The notes under the pieces: model-generated
The model's database searches: none
What the model was told of the DNA's origin: nothing
What the model saw: only the letters and a program-made list of their open reading frames with translations
Assembly: GCF_000826525.2 (NCBI RefSeq)
Contig: NZ_LN651326.1
Coordinates: 186,001 to 250,000, forward strand
Direction of reading: 5' to 3'
From: Mobilicoccus massiliensis
GTDB taxonomy: Bacteria; Actinomycetota; Actinomycetes; Actinomycetales; Dermatophilaceae
Length of the DNA: 64,000 nt
Shown here: positions 1-9,333 of the stretch, piece after piece
How the letters are laid out: each line of letters opens with the position of its first letter
How positions within the stretch are numbered: the first letter of the stretch is position 1
Program-made: the position numbers and the translations under genes

Positions 1-737
1 GCGGCGAAGATCTCCGAGACCGGGCGCGGCTCTCCGTTGGTGACGACGAACGCCTCACCACGCACCTGCTCACAGCGGTCGAGGGCGGCCACGAATGCAT
101 CGACGGCGTTGTCGACGTACGTCGTGTCGACGAGTGCGGCCCCCGACCCGATCACCGGCAGCCGCCCGGCCTGCGCCCGACGGATGACGCGGGCCACGAG
201 CTGGGTGTCACCCGGCCCCCACACGAGGTGCGGACGGACGACCGTGACCGCCGGGCCGCGGCCGTCCCGTCGCGCTCGGGCGTCGGCCGCGAGCGCGATG
301 CGTTCGGAGATCGCCTTGCTCCGGGCGTACGACCCGCGGGCCCGCTCGGGGTCGGCCGGGCCCGCGCCCTCGCCGACGATGGACGCTCCCGCGTGCGCGA
401 CCGACGGACTCGACGTGTGGACCAGCCGCGGCACGTCATGACGGACGCAGGCTTCGACGATCGTGCGTGTGCCGACGACGTTGGCGCGCACGTAGTCGGG
501 CCACGCGCCGGTGACGTTGACCTTGGCCGCGAGGTGGATCACCGCCTCCTGACCGGAGACGGCCCGCGAGACGGCATCGGCGTCGGCGACGTCTGCGAGC
601 ACCTCGTGCACGCCGATCTGCTGCGCGAGCCCGCTCGTCCGCCGCTGCAGGACCGTGACCTCGTCACCTCGTGACGCGAGAGCACGCGCGACTCCCCCGC
701 CGAGCATCCCCGATGCGCCGGTGACGAGGACCTTCAT
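1..737 (-). CDS. oleD: OleD, NAD(P)-dependent 2-alkyl-3-oxoacid reductase (3' end outside window)
   Basis: This is the reductase of the olefin pathway. It reduces the 2-alkyl-3-ketoacid made by OleA to the beta-hydroxy acid that OleC converts to a beta-lactone. The extended short-chain dehydrogenase fold is visible: an N-terminal Rossmann motif TGASGMLGGG begins at residue 6, and the catalytic YxxxK appears as YARSK about two thirds along the visible part. About 245 residues are present; the C-terminus lies beyond the left edge. The ATG overlaps the oleBC stop in an ATGA junction at 734-737, so translation is coupled to oleBC. The assignment rests mainly on context (oleA-oleBC-oleD) plus the SDR motifs. 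A generic sterol-dehydrogenase-like SDR would look the same out of context. Confidence 0.85.
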   Translation of the reverse strand, partial: MKVLVTGASGMLGGGVARALASRGDEVTVLQRRTSGLAQQIGVHEVLADVADADAVSRAVSGQEAVIHLAAKVNVTGAWPDYVRANVVGTRTIVEACVRHDVPRLVHTSSPSVAHAGASIVGEGAGPADPERARGSYARSKAISERIALAADARARRDGRGPAVTVVRPHLVWGPGDTQLVARVIRRAQAGRLPVIGSGAALVDTTYVDNAVDAFVAALDRCEQVRGEAFVVTNGEPRPVSEIFA

Positions 738-3478
738 CGCTCGCTCCGACCGGCGAGGACCGACTCGGCCCACGCCGCGAGTTCGGCGCGGTCGATCTTG
801 CTCTGGTGGCGGATGTCGACGGGCATCGCGGCGCGTACGAGCACCGCGGCGACGGGCACTCCCGCGAGCGCGCGCACCTCGTCGGCGAGTTCGTCGCCCG
901 CGAGGACCCGGCGCGGGTCGCTCTCCCGCTGCGTCACGGCCTCCTCGTCACCCACGGTGACGACCACGACGATCTGCTGCACGCCGGCGGGCCCGACACC
1001 CACGACCGCGGCCGAGCCGACCTGCGACGACGTCTCGACCCGCTGCTCGATGCCGACCGGGGTGACCGGCCCGCGCGGGGTGTGGACGACGTGGACCCGG
1101 CGGCCCTCGACCCACAGCCGGCCGGCGTCGTCGAGGTGACCGACGTCGCCGGAGCGGTGCCAGCCGCGGGGATGGTCGGCCGCGGCGTGGTCGACGGCCC
1201 AGAGCTGGTCGTAACGGTCCTTCATGTGGGCGGCGCGCACGCAGATCTCCCCGGTCACTCCGGGCTCGGTGGTCAGCGGGCCGTCGCCGTCACCGTGCTC
1301 ACGGGCCAGGGGGGCGATCGCGATCGACACCCCGTCGAGCGGCACACCGACGCACACGCCCTCCTGGGTCTCGCCTGACTCCGCGATCTGTTCGAGCTCG
1401 GCGAGCGTCACGTCGGAGACCGGCAGGCACTCGGTCATGCCGTACGGCGTGTGCATCTCGGCGACGGGAAAGACGCTGCGGAGTTCCTGGAGCAACGTGA
1501 GCGGCACGGGCGCCCCGGCCGACATGACGATCCCGACCCGTGAGAGCGCCGTGCGCTGGGCCTCGTCCACGTCGGCGGCCGTGCGGAGCACGTTGCGCAG
1601 CGCGGCCGGTGAGGCGAAGACCGTCGTCGCGTCGGCGGCGCGGATCGCGTCGGCGAGGGCCGCCGCGGTGAGGGTCGACGGGGCCGTGACCTGCATGTCC
1701 GGCACGATGCCGGCCACTCCGAGCGCGGCGCCGTAGAGCGCGAACGGCGCGAAGGCCGCGCCGAGACGATCCCCCGGGCGGAGCCGGTAGATGTGGCCGA
1801 AGCCGCCGATCTGCGCACGGATCTGGTCGACGGTGTAGACGACGCCCTTGCTCGGCCCGGTCGCACCGGAGGTGAACAACACGGCCGCGTCCGACGATCC
1901 GGCGCGGCCGAGTGCGCCGAGGTCGCCCAGCCGCTCGCCGTGCCCGGCGAGATCCCGGCCTCGGGCGATGAGCTCGCGCAGCGACGACTGCACGCCGAGC
2001 ATCCGCCGCACGGCGCCCGGCATCTCACCGGCGAGGAATCGCGCTCCCGGCACCCGTAGCGCCGGCAATGCCGTGATCGCCTTGGGAATCCCGATGATGT
2101 GGTCCGTGCCCGCGCCACGCAGAGCACGGCCCATCGCCGGCAGCCCGAGCCCGGCATCGGCGACGACGAGAACCGCCCCCGCGCGCCAGCACGCGTAGGC
2201 CGCGGTGGTGAGGTCGATGCCCGGCTCGACGAGCAGACCGACGCGATCGCCCGGACGCACACCCGCCTCGCGCAGCCCGAGCGCGAGGTGCTCCACCGTC
2301 TCCTCGAGCTGCCCGAACGTCACCGAGGCGACGGTCTCGCCTCCACGGATCTCGGCGACGCACAGGGCGTTCGGCTGCTCGCGCGCCATCTGCGTCAACC
2401 CGGCCCACGGGCAGCCGGACGTGCCGACGGCCCAGGCCGCCGGTGGGCGCTCCGATGCCGCTCGCGGGTCACCGTCGCTGACCTCTCCGTCGACCCGCGT
2501 GCGAACCCACGTCGCGATGTCGGTGGCGGTGCGCGGTGCGTCCTCGAGCACGAGGTGGGAGGCACCTTCGTAACGGTGGACGTCGGCGTGCGGAAGGCGT
2601 CGCCGCAGGTCGCGCAGATGGTCCTCGGAGAACACCGGGTCCTTCGGGCCGCGCAGCAGCAGCGCGGGCACCCGGGTCTCGGCCGGTTCGGCGCCGAGTG
2701 CGGCGAGGCCCTCGGCGAGCTCGGCCATCGTCGTCCGCGTCGCATCGGCGGGGTCGGCCGGGATGTCCGCGACGAACTGACCGACGAACTCGCGCTCGGC
2801 CCGGCTGCGGTAGGGCGCGGCGTAGGCGCGACGCACGACCCTCGGTGGGCGCGGGCTGCTCACCGCCGTCGCACCGCGGACGAAGGTCGGGGTGTCGACG
2901 GTCGCGGCTCGCAGCAGCCCCGCGACCACCGCGAACCGGAGGGGAAGCGGCAGACCCGCCTGGAAGTCGTGCCACACGGTCGTGTTCGCGAGCACGAGCC
3001 CCGCGAGCCGGTCGCGGTGCCGCAGCGCCCACCCGCTCGCCACCATGCCACCCCAGTCGTGACCGGCGACGACGACGCGATCCCCCAGGTCGAGCGCGTC
3101 GGTGAGCCGCGAGAGGTCCTCGATGCGGTGTGCGAGGGTGCGCGGCGCGCTCATCGACCCGTGTGGCCGATCGGAGAACCCCATCCCGAGCTGGTCGACC
3201 GCGACGACTCGCCAGCCCGGCGGCGCGGCCGCGAGCAGCCGTCGCCACAGGTACGACCACGTCGGGTTGCCGTGAATCGCGAGCAGAGTGCCGCGGGGCC
3301 GCTCTCCGGCGTCCTCCGTCTCGGCGTGGGTGTCGAGCAGATGCCACGTGCGTCGGATTCCGTCGGCGTCGGGCGCCTCGACGAGTCGCGACCACGACGG
3401 GTCGATCCCCGGCATGCCGACGAGCCGGGCTCGGATCGCCTCGGCCCGATCCGCCGCGGCCTCCGACGGTCGGATCAC
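734..3478 (-). CDS. oleBC: OleBC fusion: beta-lactone decarboxylase + beta-lactone synthetase
   Basis: This 914-residue protein joins two steps of head-to-head olefin synthesis. Residues 1-310 are an alpha/beta hydrolase of the haloalkane-dehalogenase type (OleB, which decarboxylates the cis-beta-lactone to an alkene). It has an HGNP oxyanion motif near residue 69, an Asp nucleophile at about D141 in GHDWGG, and a C-terminal Asp (GPKDPVF) and His (GASHLV). Residues ~350-910 are an AMP-binding enzyme (OleC) with the P-loop TSGATGPSKG and the TPYGMTE adenylation motif. The open frame extends far upstream, but the real start is the GTG at 3478, which overlaps the oleA stop (GTGA). The fused form is the arrangement known from actinobacterial ole clusters. 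The two domains are separated by a linker that is likely flexible. Confidence 0.9.
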   Translation of the reverse strand: MIRPSEAAADRAEAIRARLVGMPGIDPSWSRLVEAPDADGIRRTWHLLDTHAETEDAGERPRGTLLAIHGNPTWSYLWRRLLAAAPPGWRVVAVDQLGMGFSDRPHGSMSAPRTLAHRIEDLSRLTDALDLGDRVVVAGHDWGGMVASGWALRHRDRLAGLVLANTTVWHDFQAGLPLPLRFAVVAGLLRAATVDTPTFVRGATAVSSPRPPRVVRRAYAAPYRSRAEREFVGQFVADIPADPADATRTTMAELAEGLAALGAEPAETRVPALLLRGPKDPVFSEDHLRDLRRRLPHADVHRYEGASHLVLEDAPRTATDIATWVRTRVDGEVSDGDPRAASERPPAAWAVGTSGCPWAGLTQMAREQPNALCVAEIRGGETVASVTFGQLEETVEHLALGLREAGVRPGDRVGLLVEPGIDLTTAAYACWRAGAVLVVADAGLGLPAMGRALRGAGTDHIIGIPKAITALPALRVPGARFLAGEMPGAVRRMLGVQSSLRELIARGRDLAGHGERLGDLGALGRAGSSDAAVLFTSGATGPSKGVVYTVDQIRAQIGGFGHIYRLRPGDRLGAAFAPFALYGAALGVAGIVPDMQVTAPSTLTAAALADAIRAADATTVFASPAALRNVLRTAADVDEAQRTALSRVGIVMSAGAPVPLTLLQELRSVFPVAEMHTPYGMTECLPVSDVTLAELEQIAESGETQEGVCVGVPLDGVSIAIAPLAREHGDGDGPLTTEPGVTGEICVRAAHMKDRYDQLWAVDHAAADHPRGWHRSGDVGHLDDAGRLWVEGRRVHVVHTPRGPVTPVGIEQRVETSSQVGSAAVVGVGPAGVQQIVVVVTVGDEEAVTQRESDPRRVLAGDELADEVRALAGVPVAAVLVRAAMPVDIRHQSKIDRAELAAWAESVLAGRSER

Positions 3479-4494
3479 CAACGCACCTCGGTCATGGAGG
3501 TGTTGAGGCCGGAGCCGATGCCCATGAGCAGCACACGATCGCCCTTGCGCATCTTGTGCTGATACATCCCGAGCGTGAACGGGAGCGCGACCGGCCCGAT
3601 GTTGCCGTACGTGTCGACGGTGACGGGGAACTTCTCGGCCGGGAGTTTGAGGGTGTCGCACAGGCACGCGATGTGGGCCGTCGAGGTCTGGTGGGCGACG
3701 TACCAGTCCATCTCCTCCCAATCCCACTCGCCCTTGGCCTCGGCCCAGGCGTCGGTGGCGAGCGAGAGCCCCTCGACGAACAACTTGCTCGCGTCGGTAC
3801 GCATGCCGTCCATGCCACCGATGCACAGCTCGTGATGCTCCGTGCCGGCGCGCGTGATGCCGCCGATGATCTGGTGCCCCTCGGGGTGCCGGTCGGAGCG
3901 GCCGAGGACGATGCCGACGGCGCCGCTGCCGAGGGTCATCGTGGCGAACGCGTCCTTGACGTCCTGCCGGCTCCCCCCGTCGACGAGGCGAGCGATCGAG
4001 GCCTCCTGCATCTGCCGAGCCCCTTCGGAGGCGACGATCAACGCGTACTCGATCTGACCGGCGTCGATCATCGTGCCCGCGATCTGCAGGCTGTTGACCA
4101 CGCCGAGGCACGCGTTGGTCACGTCGAACGCGATGCACGAGCGGGGCAGTTCGAGCTCGGCGTGGACCATCGCGGAGATGCCCGGCTCGAGGTGGGGGCG
4201 CGTGACCGAGGCGTTGACGATCAGCCCGATGCGATCGGCGTCGATACGCGCGTCGGCGATCGCCTGACGGCCGGCCTCGACGGCACCCCTGGTGTAGTCC
4301 GCGTCCTTCGGGAACCAGCGACGCTCCCTGACGCCGGCGAGGCGCTCGATCTGCCCGGCCATCATGCCGGTGGTGTCGTAGGCGGGCTGCAGTAGCTCGT
4401 CGAGATGGTCCGAGGTGACGACCTCGGGTGCTTCGACCGTGCTCACCGAGAGGATCGAGCAGTTGGCAAGACGGTACGAGGCGTTCTCGCTCAT
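3475..4494 (-). CDS. oleA: OleA, long-chain acyl-CoA Claisen condensing enzyme
   Basis: This thiolase-fold enzyme joins two fatty acyl-CoAs head to head, giving a 2-alkyl-3-ketoacid. The protein has 339 residues, the normal length. The nucleophilic Cys is C129 in TNACLG. The Glu that distinguishes OleA from FabH is E103, the same 26-residue spacing as the E117/C143 pair of Xanthomonas OleA. The His (VAHQTS) and Asn (YGNIGP) of the thiolase site are also present. It is the first gene of the oleA-oleBC-oleD operon, and its stop overlaps the next start. Upstream on the minus strand an AAGGA ribosome site lies about 6 nt before the ATG, and a TAGGAT hexamer about 50 nt further up may be the -10. 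Products would be long internal alkenes. Confidence 0.92.
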   Translation of the reverse strand: MSENASYRLANCSILSVSTVEAPEVVTSDHLDELLQPAYDTTGMMAGQIERLAGVRERRWFPKDADYTRGAVEAGRQAIADARIDADRIGLIVNASVTRPHLEPGISAMVHAELELPRSCIAFDVTNACLGVVNSLQIAGTMIDAGQIEYALIVASEGARQMQEASIARLVDGGSRQDVKDAFATMTLGSGAVGIVLGRSDRHPEGHQIIGGITRAGTEHHELCIGGMDGMRTDASKLFVEGLSLATDAWAEAKGEWDWEEMDWYVAHQTSTAHIACLCDTLKLPAEKFPVTVDTYGNIGPVALPFTLGMYQHKMRKGDRVLLMGIGSGLNTSMTEVRW

Positions 4495-4604
4495 GGAGTT
4501 CCTTCCGAGGGCTGAGCCGGCTTGGGAGGCCGAAGGTCTGCGATCCTAACGGTCGAGGCTGGGCCTACGCTCGGCGTACGCAGGCCCCCGGCAGCCCCGC
4601 GGGC

Positions 4605-7010
4605 TCAGGTGCCCGGGCGCAGGGTGAGGTGCTCCACCGCACCCCAGTCCTGCTCGCGGGTGCTCATCGGCACGTACTCACCATCGCGCCACCGCGGCAG
4701 CATGTCGTTCGCGTGCGGGTGGAACGGGCTGCCGCCCTGACCGAGTGAGCCGAGGAACCGGCTCGCGTCGGGATCGGCGAGGTCGACGATCTGCCGATAA
4801 CCGGGCCCGTTGCGGTTGTCGAGCCGGGTGTTGTCGGGCCGTGCGGGGTCGACCGTGTCGGTGCCGCCATCGGTCGCGATCGAATACGAGAAGACGCGTC
4901 CGAGCACGGGGATGCCGGCGAACGCGCCGTGGTCGTGGACCGAGTGATGCACCGAACCCCAGGTCCACCTCTCGATCGGGCCGCGTCGCGCGGCGAGATC
5001 CGAGGTCGTCTGCTGCAACGTGCGCGAGAGGGCCTGCGCGCACGTCGTCTCGCCCGTCGCGGCGTCGGGGCAGAACACCCCCTGATCGAGTTGCGACGAC
5101 ACCGCCCGGCTGTGGGTCCGCATGTGCTCACCCAGCTCGTCGGTGGCAAGGCCGCGCAGCCGGAACAGCCAGGCCTCGAAGATCGCCGCCTCGACGGAGT
5201 CGCCGGACTCCACACCGTCCCACGCCCGCAACCGGTCGAGCGCCGCCCGCCCGAGATCGTCGCGGGGCTCGGTGGCGAGGAGACGCTCGCGCAGGTCGAG
5301 CCACGGCCCGCTGCGCACGTCGACCTGCATCGCGGCCATGTCGTCAGGGCCCAGCCCACGCCCACCGGCGTCGTGCTCGCGCTCCTCGAGCAGATCGAGG
5401 ATGCGCTGCGCCCGGTACGGGTCGGCCCACACCCGCGGCCCCGCGAGCACCGGCGCATCCGAGTCGAGTGGCACCACGTTGTTGTTGGCCGTGACGATGC
5501 GACCCTCCGGCGGGTCGACCACGTGTGGGGTGTCGTCGAACTCGACGTAACCGCGCCACTCGTGCGAGCCGTCGCCGGGCACCGGCAGGTTGCCCTCCCA
5601 CGTGCGAATCGGCAACTTGCCCGGGGCGACGTACCCCGTCGAACCCGACGTGTCGGCGAGCACGAAGTTCTGGCTCGGGGAGACGTACCGCTTCAACGCG
5701 GTAACCGCGTCGTCGACGGTGTGCGCGTAGTTGAGTCCGACGAACGCGTCCATCGTCGTGTCGCCGGGGTCGAGCGCCACCCAGCGCAGGGCGAGCGTTC
5801 GCGGCGCCCCCTTCGCGCCCGCGACCTCCGGTGAGTCGGAGACGCCGACGTCGCTGACGATGGGCCCGTGCCGGCTCGACCTCACCGTGATCGGCACGTC
5901 GGCGCCACCCTTGACGCGGATGACCTCCTGCCGCGACGCCAGCGGCGTTCCCTCGGGCTCGACGTAGAGATCCTGCACGTCGGCGCCCACGTTGGTGACG
6001 CCCCAGGCGAAGGACGCGGTGCGCCCGATGACGATCGCGGGCAGGCCGGGGATGCTCGCGCCGATCGCCCGGAGGTTCTCGCCCTGCACGTCGGCCAGGT
6101 ACCAGAGCATCGGGGAGTTGAGCGCCAGATGCGGGTCGTTGGCGAGCAGCGGCATTCCGCTGCGGGTGTGGGTGCCGTCGAGGACCCAGTTGTTGCTGCC
6201 CTTGCCGGGCGCCGGTGCCATGCCGAGCTCGGTGACGGCGCGCACCGACGCGGCGCCCGCCTCTGCCACCGCGGTCGCCTCCGCACGGGCGGCCGGGGTG
6301 TCGACCGGACCCCGCCGCGCTGCGGCCTGTCGCAGGTCGGCGGTCGAGAGGATCGTCGGCATGTCGGACGTCACCGGCGGGTACAGCGCCTCGATCCCGG
6401 CCTGGCCGGCCCGGCCGAAGGCGCGGGAGGCGGCGATCTCGTCGACGTAGTTGGTCGCCAGGTCCAAGGACATGAGCTGGCTCCACGACACCGCGTCGAC
6501 GTCGGTCCACGGCTCGGGCGTGATGCCGAGGATGCGGAACTCCGGAGCCGGGGCGGTGTGCCCCATGGCCGCGTTGACCCCCGCCGTGTAGGCGGAGACG
6601 AGCCCCCGAGTGCGTGGCTGCAGCGCCGGCAACGCCTGCGCGGCAACCCGGTGGAAGCCCATCGTGCGCAGGAATCTGTCGCTCTCCACCGCCGCGGAAC
6701 CGAGCACCTCGGCGAGTCGCCCGGCGGCGATGCGGCGCTGGAACTCCATCTGCCACGCCCGGTCCTGCCAATGCACGAACCCGAGCGCGAACACCGCGTC
6801 CTCGTCGCTCGTCGCACGGATGTGCGGGATGCCCCACTGGTCGCGGGTCACCTGCACCCCGGCTCGCAACCCGTCGACCTGCACGTCTCCGGTCGCCGGC
6901 CGGTTCTCGTGCCGCAGCCACCCGACCGTGACGAGCCCGAGCACGACCACGACCGCGAGGAGCGTCGCGAGCCCTCGCAGGAGAAGGGAACCGATGCGAT
7001 GTGCGCTCAC
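4605..7010 (-). CDS. Penicillin acylase family (Ntn-hydrolase) protein, exported or membrane-anchored
   Basis: The 801-residue precursor belongs to the penicillin G acylase / acyl-homoserine-lactone acylase family, which hydrolyses amide bonds after self-cleavage. An N-terminal hydrophobic segment (about residues 8-30) would export or anchor it. The alpha-subunit motif WGIPHI lies near residue 60. The autoprocessing site is GKGSNNWV, making S272 the predicted nucleophile at the N-terminus of the beta chain. Conserved features such as LLANDPHL follow. The start is a GTG at 7010. The natural substrate cannot be read from the sequence: beta-lactam side chains, N-acyl-homoserine lactones or lipopeptides are all possible. 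It stands alone between the ole operon and the BCCT gene. Confidence 0.88.
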   Translation of the reverse strand: MSAHRIGSLLLRGLATLLAVVVVLGLVTVGWLRHENRPATGDVQVDGLRAGVQVTRDQWGIPHIRATSDEDAVFALGFVHWQDRAWQMEFQRRIAAGRLAEVLGSAAVESDRFLRTMGFHRVAAQALPALQPRTRGLVSAYTAGVNAAMGHTAPAPEFRILGITPEPWTDVDAVSWSQLMSLDLATNYVDEIAASRAFGRAGQAGIEALYPPVTSDMPTILSTADLRQAAARRGPVDTPAARAEATAVAEAGAASVRAVTELGMAPAPGKGSNNWVLDGTHTRSGMPLLANDPHLALNSPMLWYLADVQGENLRAIGASIPGLPAIVIGRTASFAWGVTNVGADVQDLYVEPEGTPLASRQEVIRVKGGADVPITVRSSRHGPIVSDVGVSDSPEVAGAKGAPRTLALRWVALDPGDTTMDAFVGLNYAHTVDDAVTALKRYVSPSQNFVLADTSGSTGYVAPGKLPIRTWEGNLPVPGDGSHEWRGYVEFDDTPHVVDPPEGRIVTANNNVVPLDSDAPVLAGPRVWADPYRAQRILDLLEEREHDAGGRGLGPDDMAAMQVDVRSGPWLDLRERLLATEPRDDLGRAALDRLRAWDGVESGDSVEAAIFEAWLFRLRGLATDELGEHMRTHSRAVSSQLDQGVFCPDAATGETTCAQALSRTLQQTTSDLAARRGPIERWTWGSVHHSVHDHGAFAGIPVLGRVFSYSIATDGGTDTVDPARPDNTRLDNRNGPGYRQIVDLADPDASRFLGSLGQGGSPFHPHANDMLPRWRDGEYVPMSTREQDWGAVEHLTLRPGT

Positions 7011-7197
7011 GCGCTGATCATGACAGCCAGGTCCGACAATGCCGCTCGCTGCGGCCGACGAAGGAGGCCGTCCCGGTCGCAGCGGCGTGTGGCAGAAGCC
7101 GCCGGTCCGACCTCGAGAGGGGCCCGAGAGGGGCCCGAACAGGCACCGTCACCGCTCCCCGGCGAACTCTCGTCGGCCCGCCTGCCGTCAGAGCCGC

Positions 7198-7218
7198 GTG
7201 AAAGGGCCTGTTCGAACG
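7198..7218 (-). repeat. Diverged copy of the CGCTCGAACAGGCG repeat family
   Basis: The 21 bp match the inverted half of the repeat at 48.29 kb at 18 of 21 positions, including the core GCCTGTTCGA. It is a single half-element, without an obvious partner arm at the usual 31-bp offset. Confidence 0.45.
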
Positions 7219-7257
7219 GCGGGCGCGTCTTCACGGGCCCCGCGTCCGCCTGACGGC

Positions 7258-7292
7258 GGTGGGGGCCGCCCCGGATCGGGACGGCCCCCACC
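7258..7292 (-). terminator. Hairpin downstream of the BCCT gene
   Basis: An 11-bp perfect inverted repeat (GGTGGGGGCCG at 7258-7268 and its complement at 7282-7292) lies 40 bp past the BCCT stop. It is followed by TTT on the plus strand only, so termination of the minus-strand BCCT mRNA would not depend on a U tract. Such U-poor terminators are common in actinobacteria. Confidence 0.6.
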
Positions 7293-7331
7293 TTTCGTCG
7301 GGCGCGTGATCGGCGCGTCGTCGGCGCGCGG

Positions 7332-9074
7332 TCAGCGCTGGGCCGGCGAGGCCTGTTCGCCGGTCTTGGTGACGAACTCGTACTCGTCGCTCTCGGCCAT
7401 CTCGAGCGCGAGCTCACGCCGCAGCGCCGCACGCTCCAGGCGCAGCATCTGCCGGTGTTCGCGGTGCAGTGACCGAAGGATCGACGCACACATCGCGATC
7501 ATCACGAGCGAGAACGGCGCGGCGACGAGGATCGCCATGGTCTGAAGCGCGCCCAGCCCGTCGGTGAGCGCCCCGCCCGTCCAGCCGACGTAGAGCAGGA
7601 CCGCCGCGATCGCGCCCTGGAGCACGCCCCAGAACACGCGGATCCACACCCGCGGCTGCGGGTCGCCGCCCGCGCTGAGCATGGAGACGACGAACGACCC
7701 CGAGTCGGCGCTCGTCACGAAGAACACGACGAGCAGCACGAGGAACAGGCCGATGAGCACCGACGCGCCCGGCATCGTGCGCAGGACCTGGAAGAGCGCG
7801 CCCTCGGTCTCGACGGTGCCGTCCGCAGCGATGAGGCCACCCTCGGTGAGCTGGCGGTAGATCGCGGTGCCACCGAGGATGGAGAACCAGCCGAACGTCA
7901 ACAGCGTCGGCATGAGCAGGACCCCGAGCACGAACTCGCGCACGGTGCGGCCGCGCGAGATGCGCGCGATGAAGATGCCGACGAACGGCGACCAGCTGAT
8001 CCACCAGCCCCAGTAGTACGTCGTCCACGCCCCCAGCCAGGTCTCGCCCGGCTCGCCGCGATACGGCAGGGTGCGAAAGCTCATCTCGATGAAGTCCGAC
8101 AGGTAGGTGCCGAGGTTCTGCACCGACTCCCGCAGGATGAACAGCGTGGGGCCGAGCACGAGCATCGCGATCATGAGGCCGGCGGCGAGCAGGAGGTTGC
8201 CGTTGGACAGCCACTTGATGCCGATGTCGAGACCGCTGACGACCGAGAGCAGCGCCAGCATCGTGATCCCGGCGGTGAGCACGAGGATGACGCCGATGCC
8301 GGTCTCGCCGATGAGGCCGATGTCGGTCAGGCCCGTCGTCAACTGGACGACGCCGAATCCCAGCGAGGTCGCGACTCCGAACAGCGTGCCGACGACCGCG
8401 ACCACGTCGACGAGGTCACCGAGCCAGCCCTTCATCCGGCGGCCGAACACGGGCTCGAGCGCCCAGCGGATCGACACCGGGTACCCCTTGCGGTGCACCG
8501 AGTACGCGACCGCGAGGCCGACGACGACGTAGATGGCCCACGCGTGCAGACCCCAGTGCAGGAAGGTCGTCGCCATGGCGTTCTGCGCGGCCCCGGCGGC
8601 GTCCGCGTTCATCATCACGTCACCCGGCGGGGGTTCGGCGAGGTGGTTCAGCGGCTCGGCGACGCCCCAGAACACGAGGCCGATGCCCATGCCCGCGGCG
8701 AACAGCATCGCGAACCACGAGAGCACCCCGTACTCGGGCTCCTCGTCGTCGGGGCCGAGCTTGATGTCGCCGTAGTGGGACAGCCCGCAGTACAGACTGA
8801 AACCGACGAACGCGGCGACGAGAATGACGTAGTACCAGCCGATGCCGTTGACGACGCTGGTGTTGATGCTCTTGAGGACCTCGTTGAACCACTGCGGCAC
8901 GATCGCCGCGACGGCCACGAAGGCGAGGATGATGAGGCCCGCGGGCCCGAGCACGGGCCAGTATGCGCGGTGAGCCCGCGCCGGAACCGATGACGGTGGC
9001 GTCGACGATTCGGGGTCGGACGACCCGGTCGGGGTGGTCGGTCGGGAACGTTCTGCGGGTGTGGCAGAAGGCAT
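7332..9074 (-). CDS. BCCT family betaine/choline/carnitine transporter
   Basis: The 580-residue membrane protein has about 12 hydrophobic segments, framed by a Ser/Pro/Thr-rich N-terminal tail (residues 1-35) and a charged C-terminal tail. The glycine-rich loop GMGIGLVFWGVAEP is of the type seen in sodium-coupled betaine carriers such as BetP, and the aromatic WWISWSPFVG signature of the substrate box follows. The likely role is uptake of glycine betaine or a related compatible solute at high osmolarity. The C-terminal tail is short and acidic/basic, as expected for osmosensing, but that is inference. The start ATG is preceded by a strong GAGGAGG site. The substrate is not certain from sequence alone. 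Confidence 0.92.
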   Translation of the reverse strand: MPSATPAERSRPTTPTGSSDPESSTPPSSVPARAHRAYWPVLGPAGLIILAFVAVAAIVPQWFNEVLKSINTSVVNGIGWYYVILVAAFVGFSLYCGLSHYGDIKLGPDDEEPEYGVLSWFAMLFAAGMGIGLVFWGVAEPLNHLAEPPPGDVMMNADAAGAAQNAMATTFLHWGLHAWAIYVVVGLAVAYSVHRKGYPVSIRWALEPVFGRRMKGWLGDLVDVVAVVGTLFGVATSLGFGVVQLTTGLTDIGLIGETGIGVILVLTAGITMLALLSVVSGLDIGIKWLSNGNLLLAAGLMIAMLVLGPTLFILRESVQNLGTYLSDFIEMSFRTLPYRGEPGETWLGAWTTYYWGWWISWSPFVGIFIARISRGRTVREFVLGVLLMPTLLTFGWFSILGGTAIYRQLTEGGLIAADGTVETEGALFQVLRTMPGASVLIGLFLVLLVVFFVTSADSGSFVVSMLSAGGDPQPRVWIRVFWGVLQGAIAAVLLYVGWTGGALTDGLGALQTMAILVAAPFSLVMIAMCASILRSLHREHRQMLRLERAALRRELALEMAESDEYEFVTKTGEQASPAQR

Positions 9075-9273
9075 GGTCCTCCTCGGCGCCCGGCGGCGGG
9101 CGATCGATGAATCGGATGTGGCCTCCGGTCGGAGGCGTACGGGCGGCGCATCGTCGCCGCGGGACGGGCGGCGAGACGCTCACGTGGCCACGACTTGGTC
9201 GGGCGTCCCAGCGTCCCCACCGTACGCGACGATGTACCGACGCGTACGCAGCGGGTCGCCGCCCGCAGTCGCC

Positions 9274-9279
9274 TACTCT
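9274..9279 (+). promoter_or_regulatory. Probable -10 box of the split-barrel gene
   Basis: TACTCT lies 54 bp before the ATG at 9334 in an AT-richer patch of the divergent intergenic region. It would give a leader of about 50 nt. No clear -35 was seen. Confidence 0.35.
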
Positions 9280-9333
9280 GATCGAACGAAGCCGCGACCT
9301 GCGGTCTGCTCTCGATGACTGCCGAGGACCACC

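Larger units (their letters stand above)
7011..7331. other. Intergenic stretch without a gene
   Basis: This 321-bp gap between the start of the acylase gene and the end of the BCCT gene has open frames only of the shadow type. It contains a terminator-like hairpin (7258-7292) and one diverged copy of the palindromic repeat family seen at 48 kb (7198-7218). Nothing else is recognised in it. Confidence 0.6.

Noticed and set aside
734..4138. 1134-residue version of OleBC
   Set aside because: The extra N-terminus is antisense-like low-complexity sequence overlapping oleA; the GTG at 3478 is coupled to the oleA stop.
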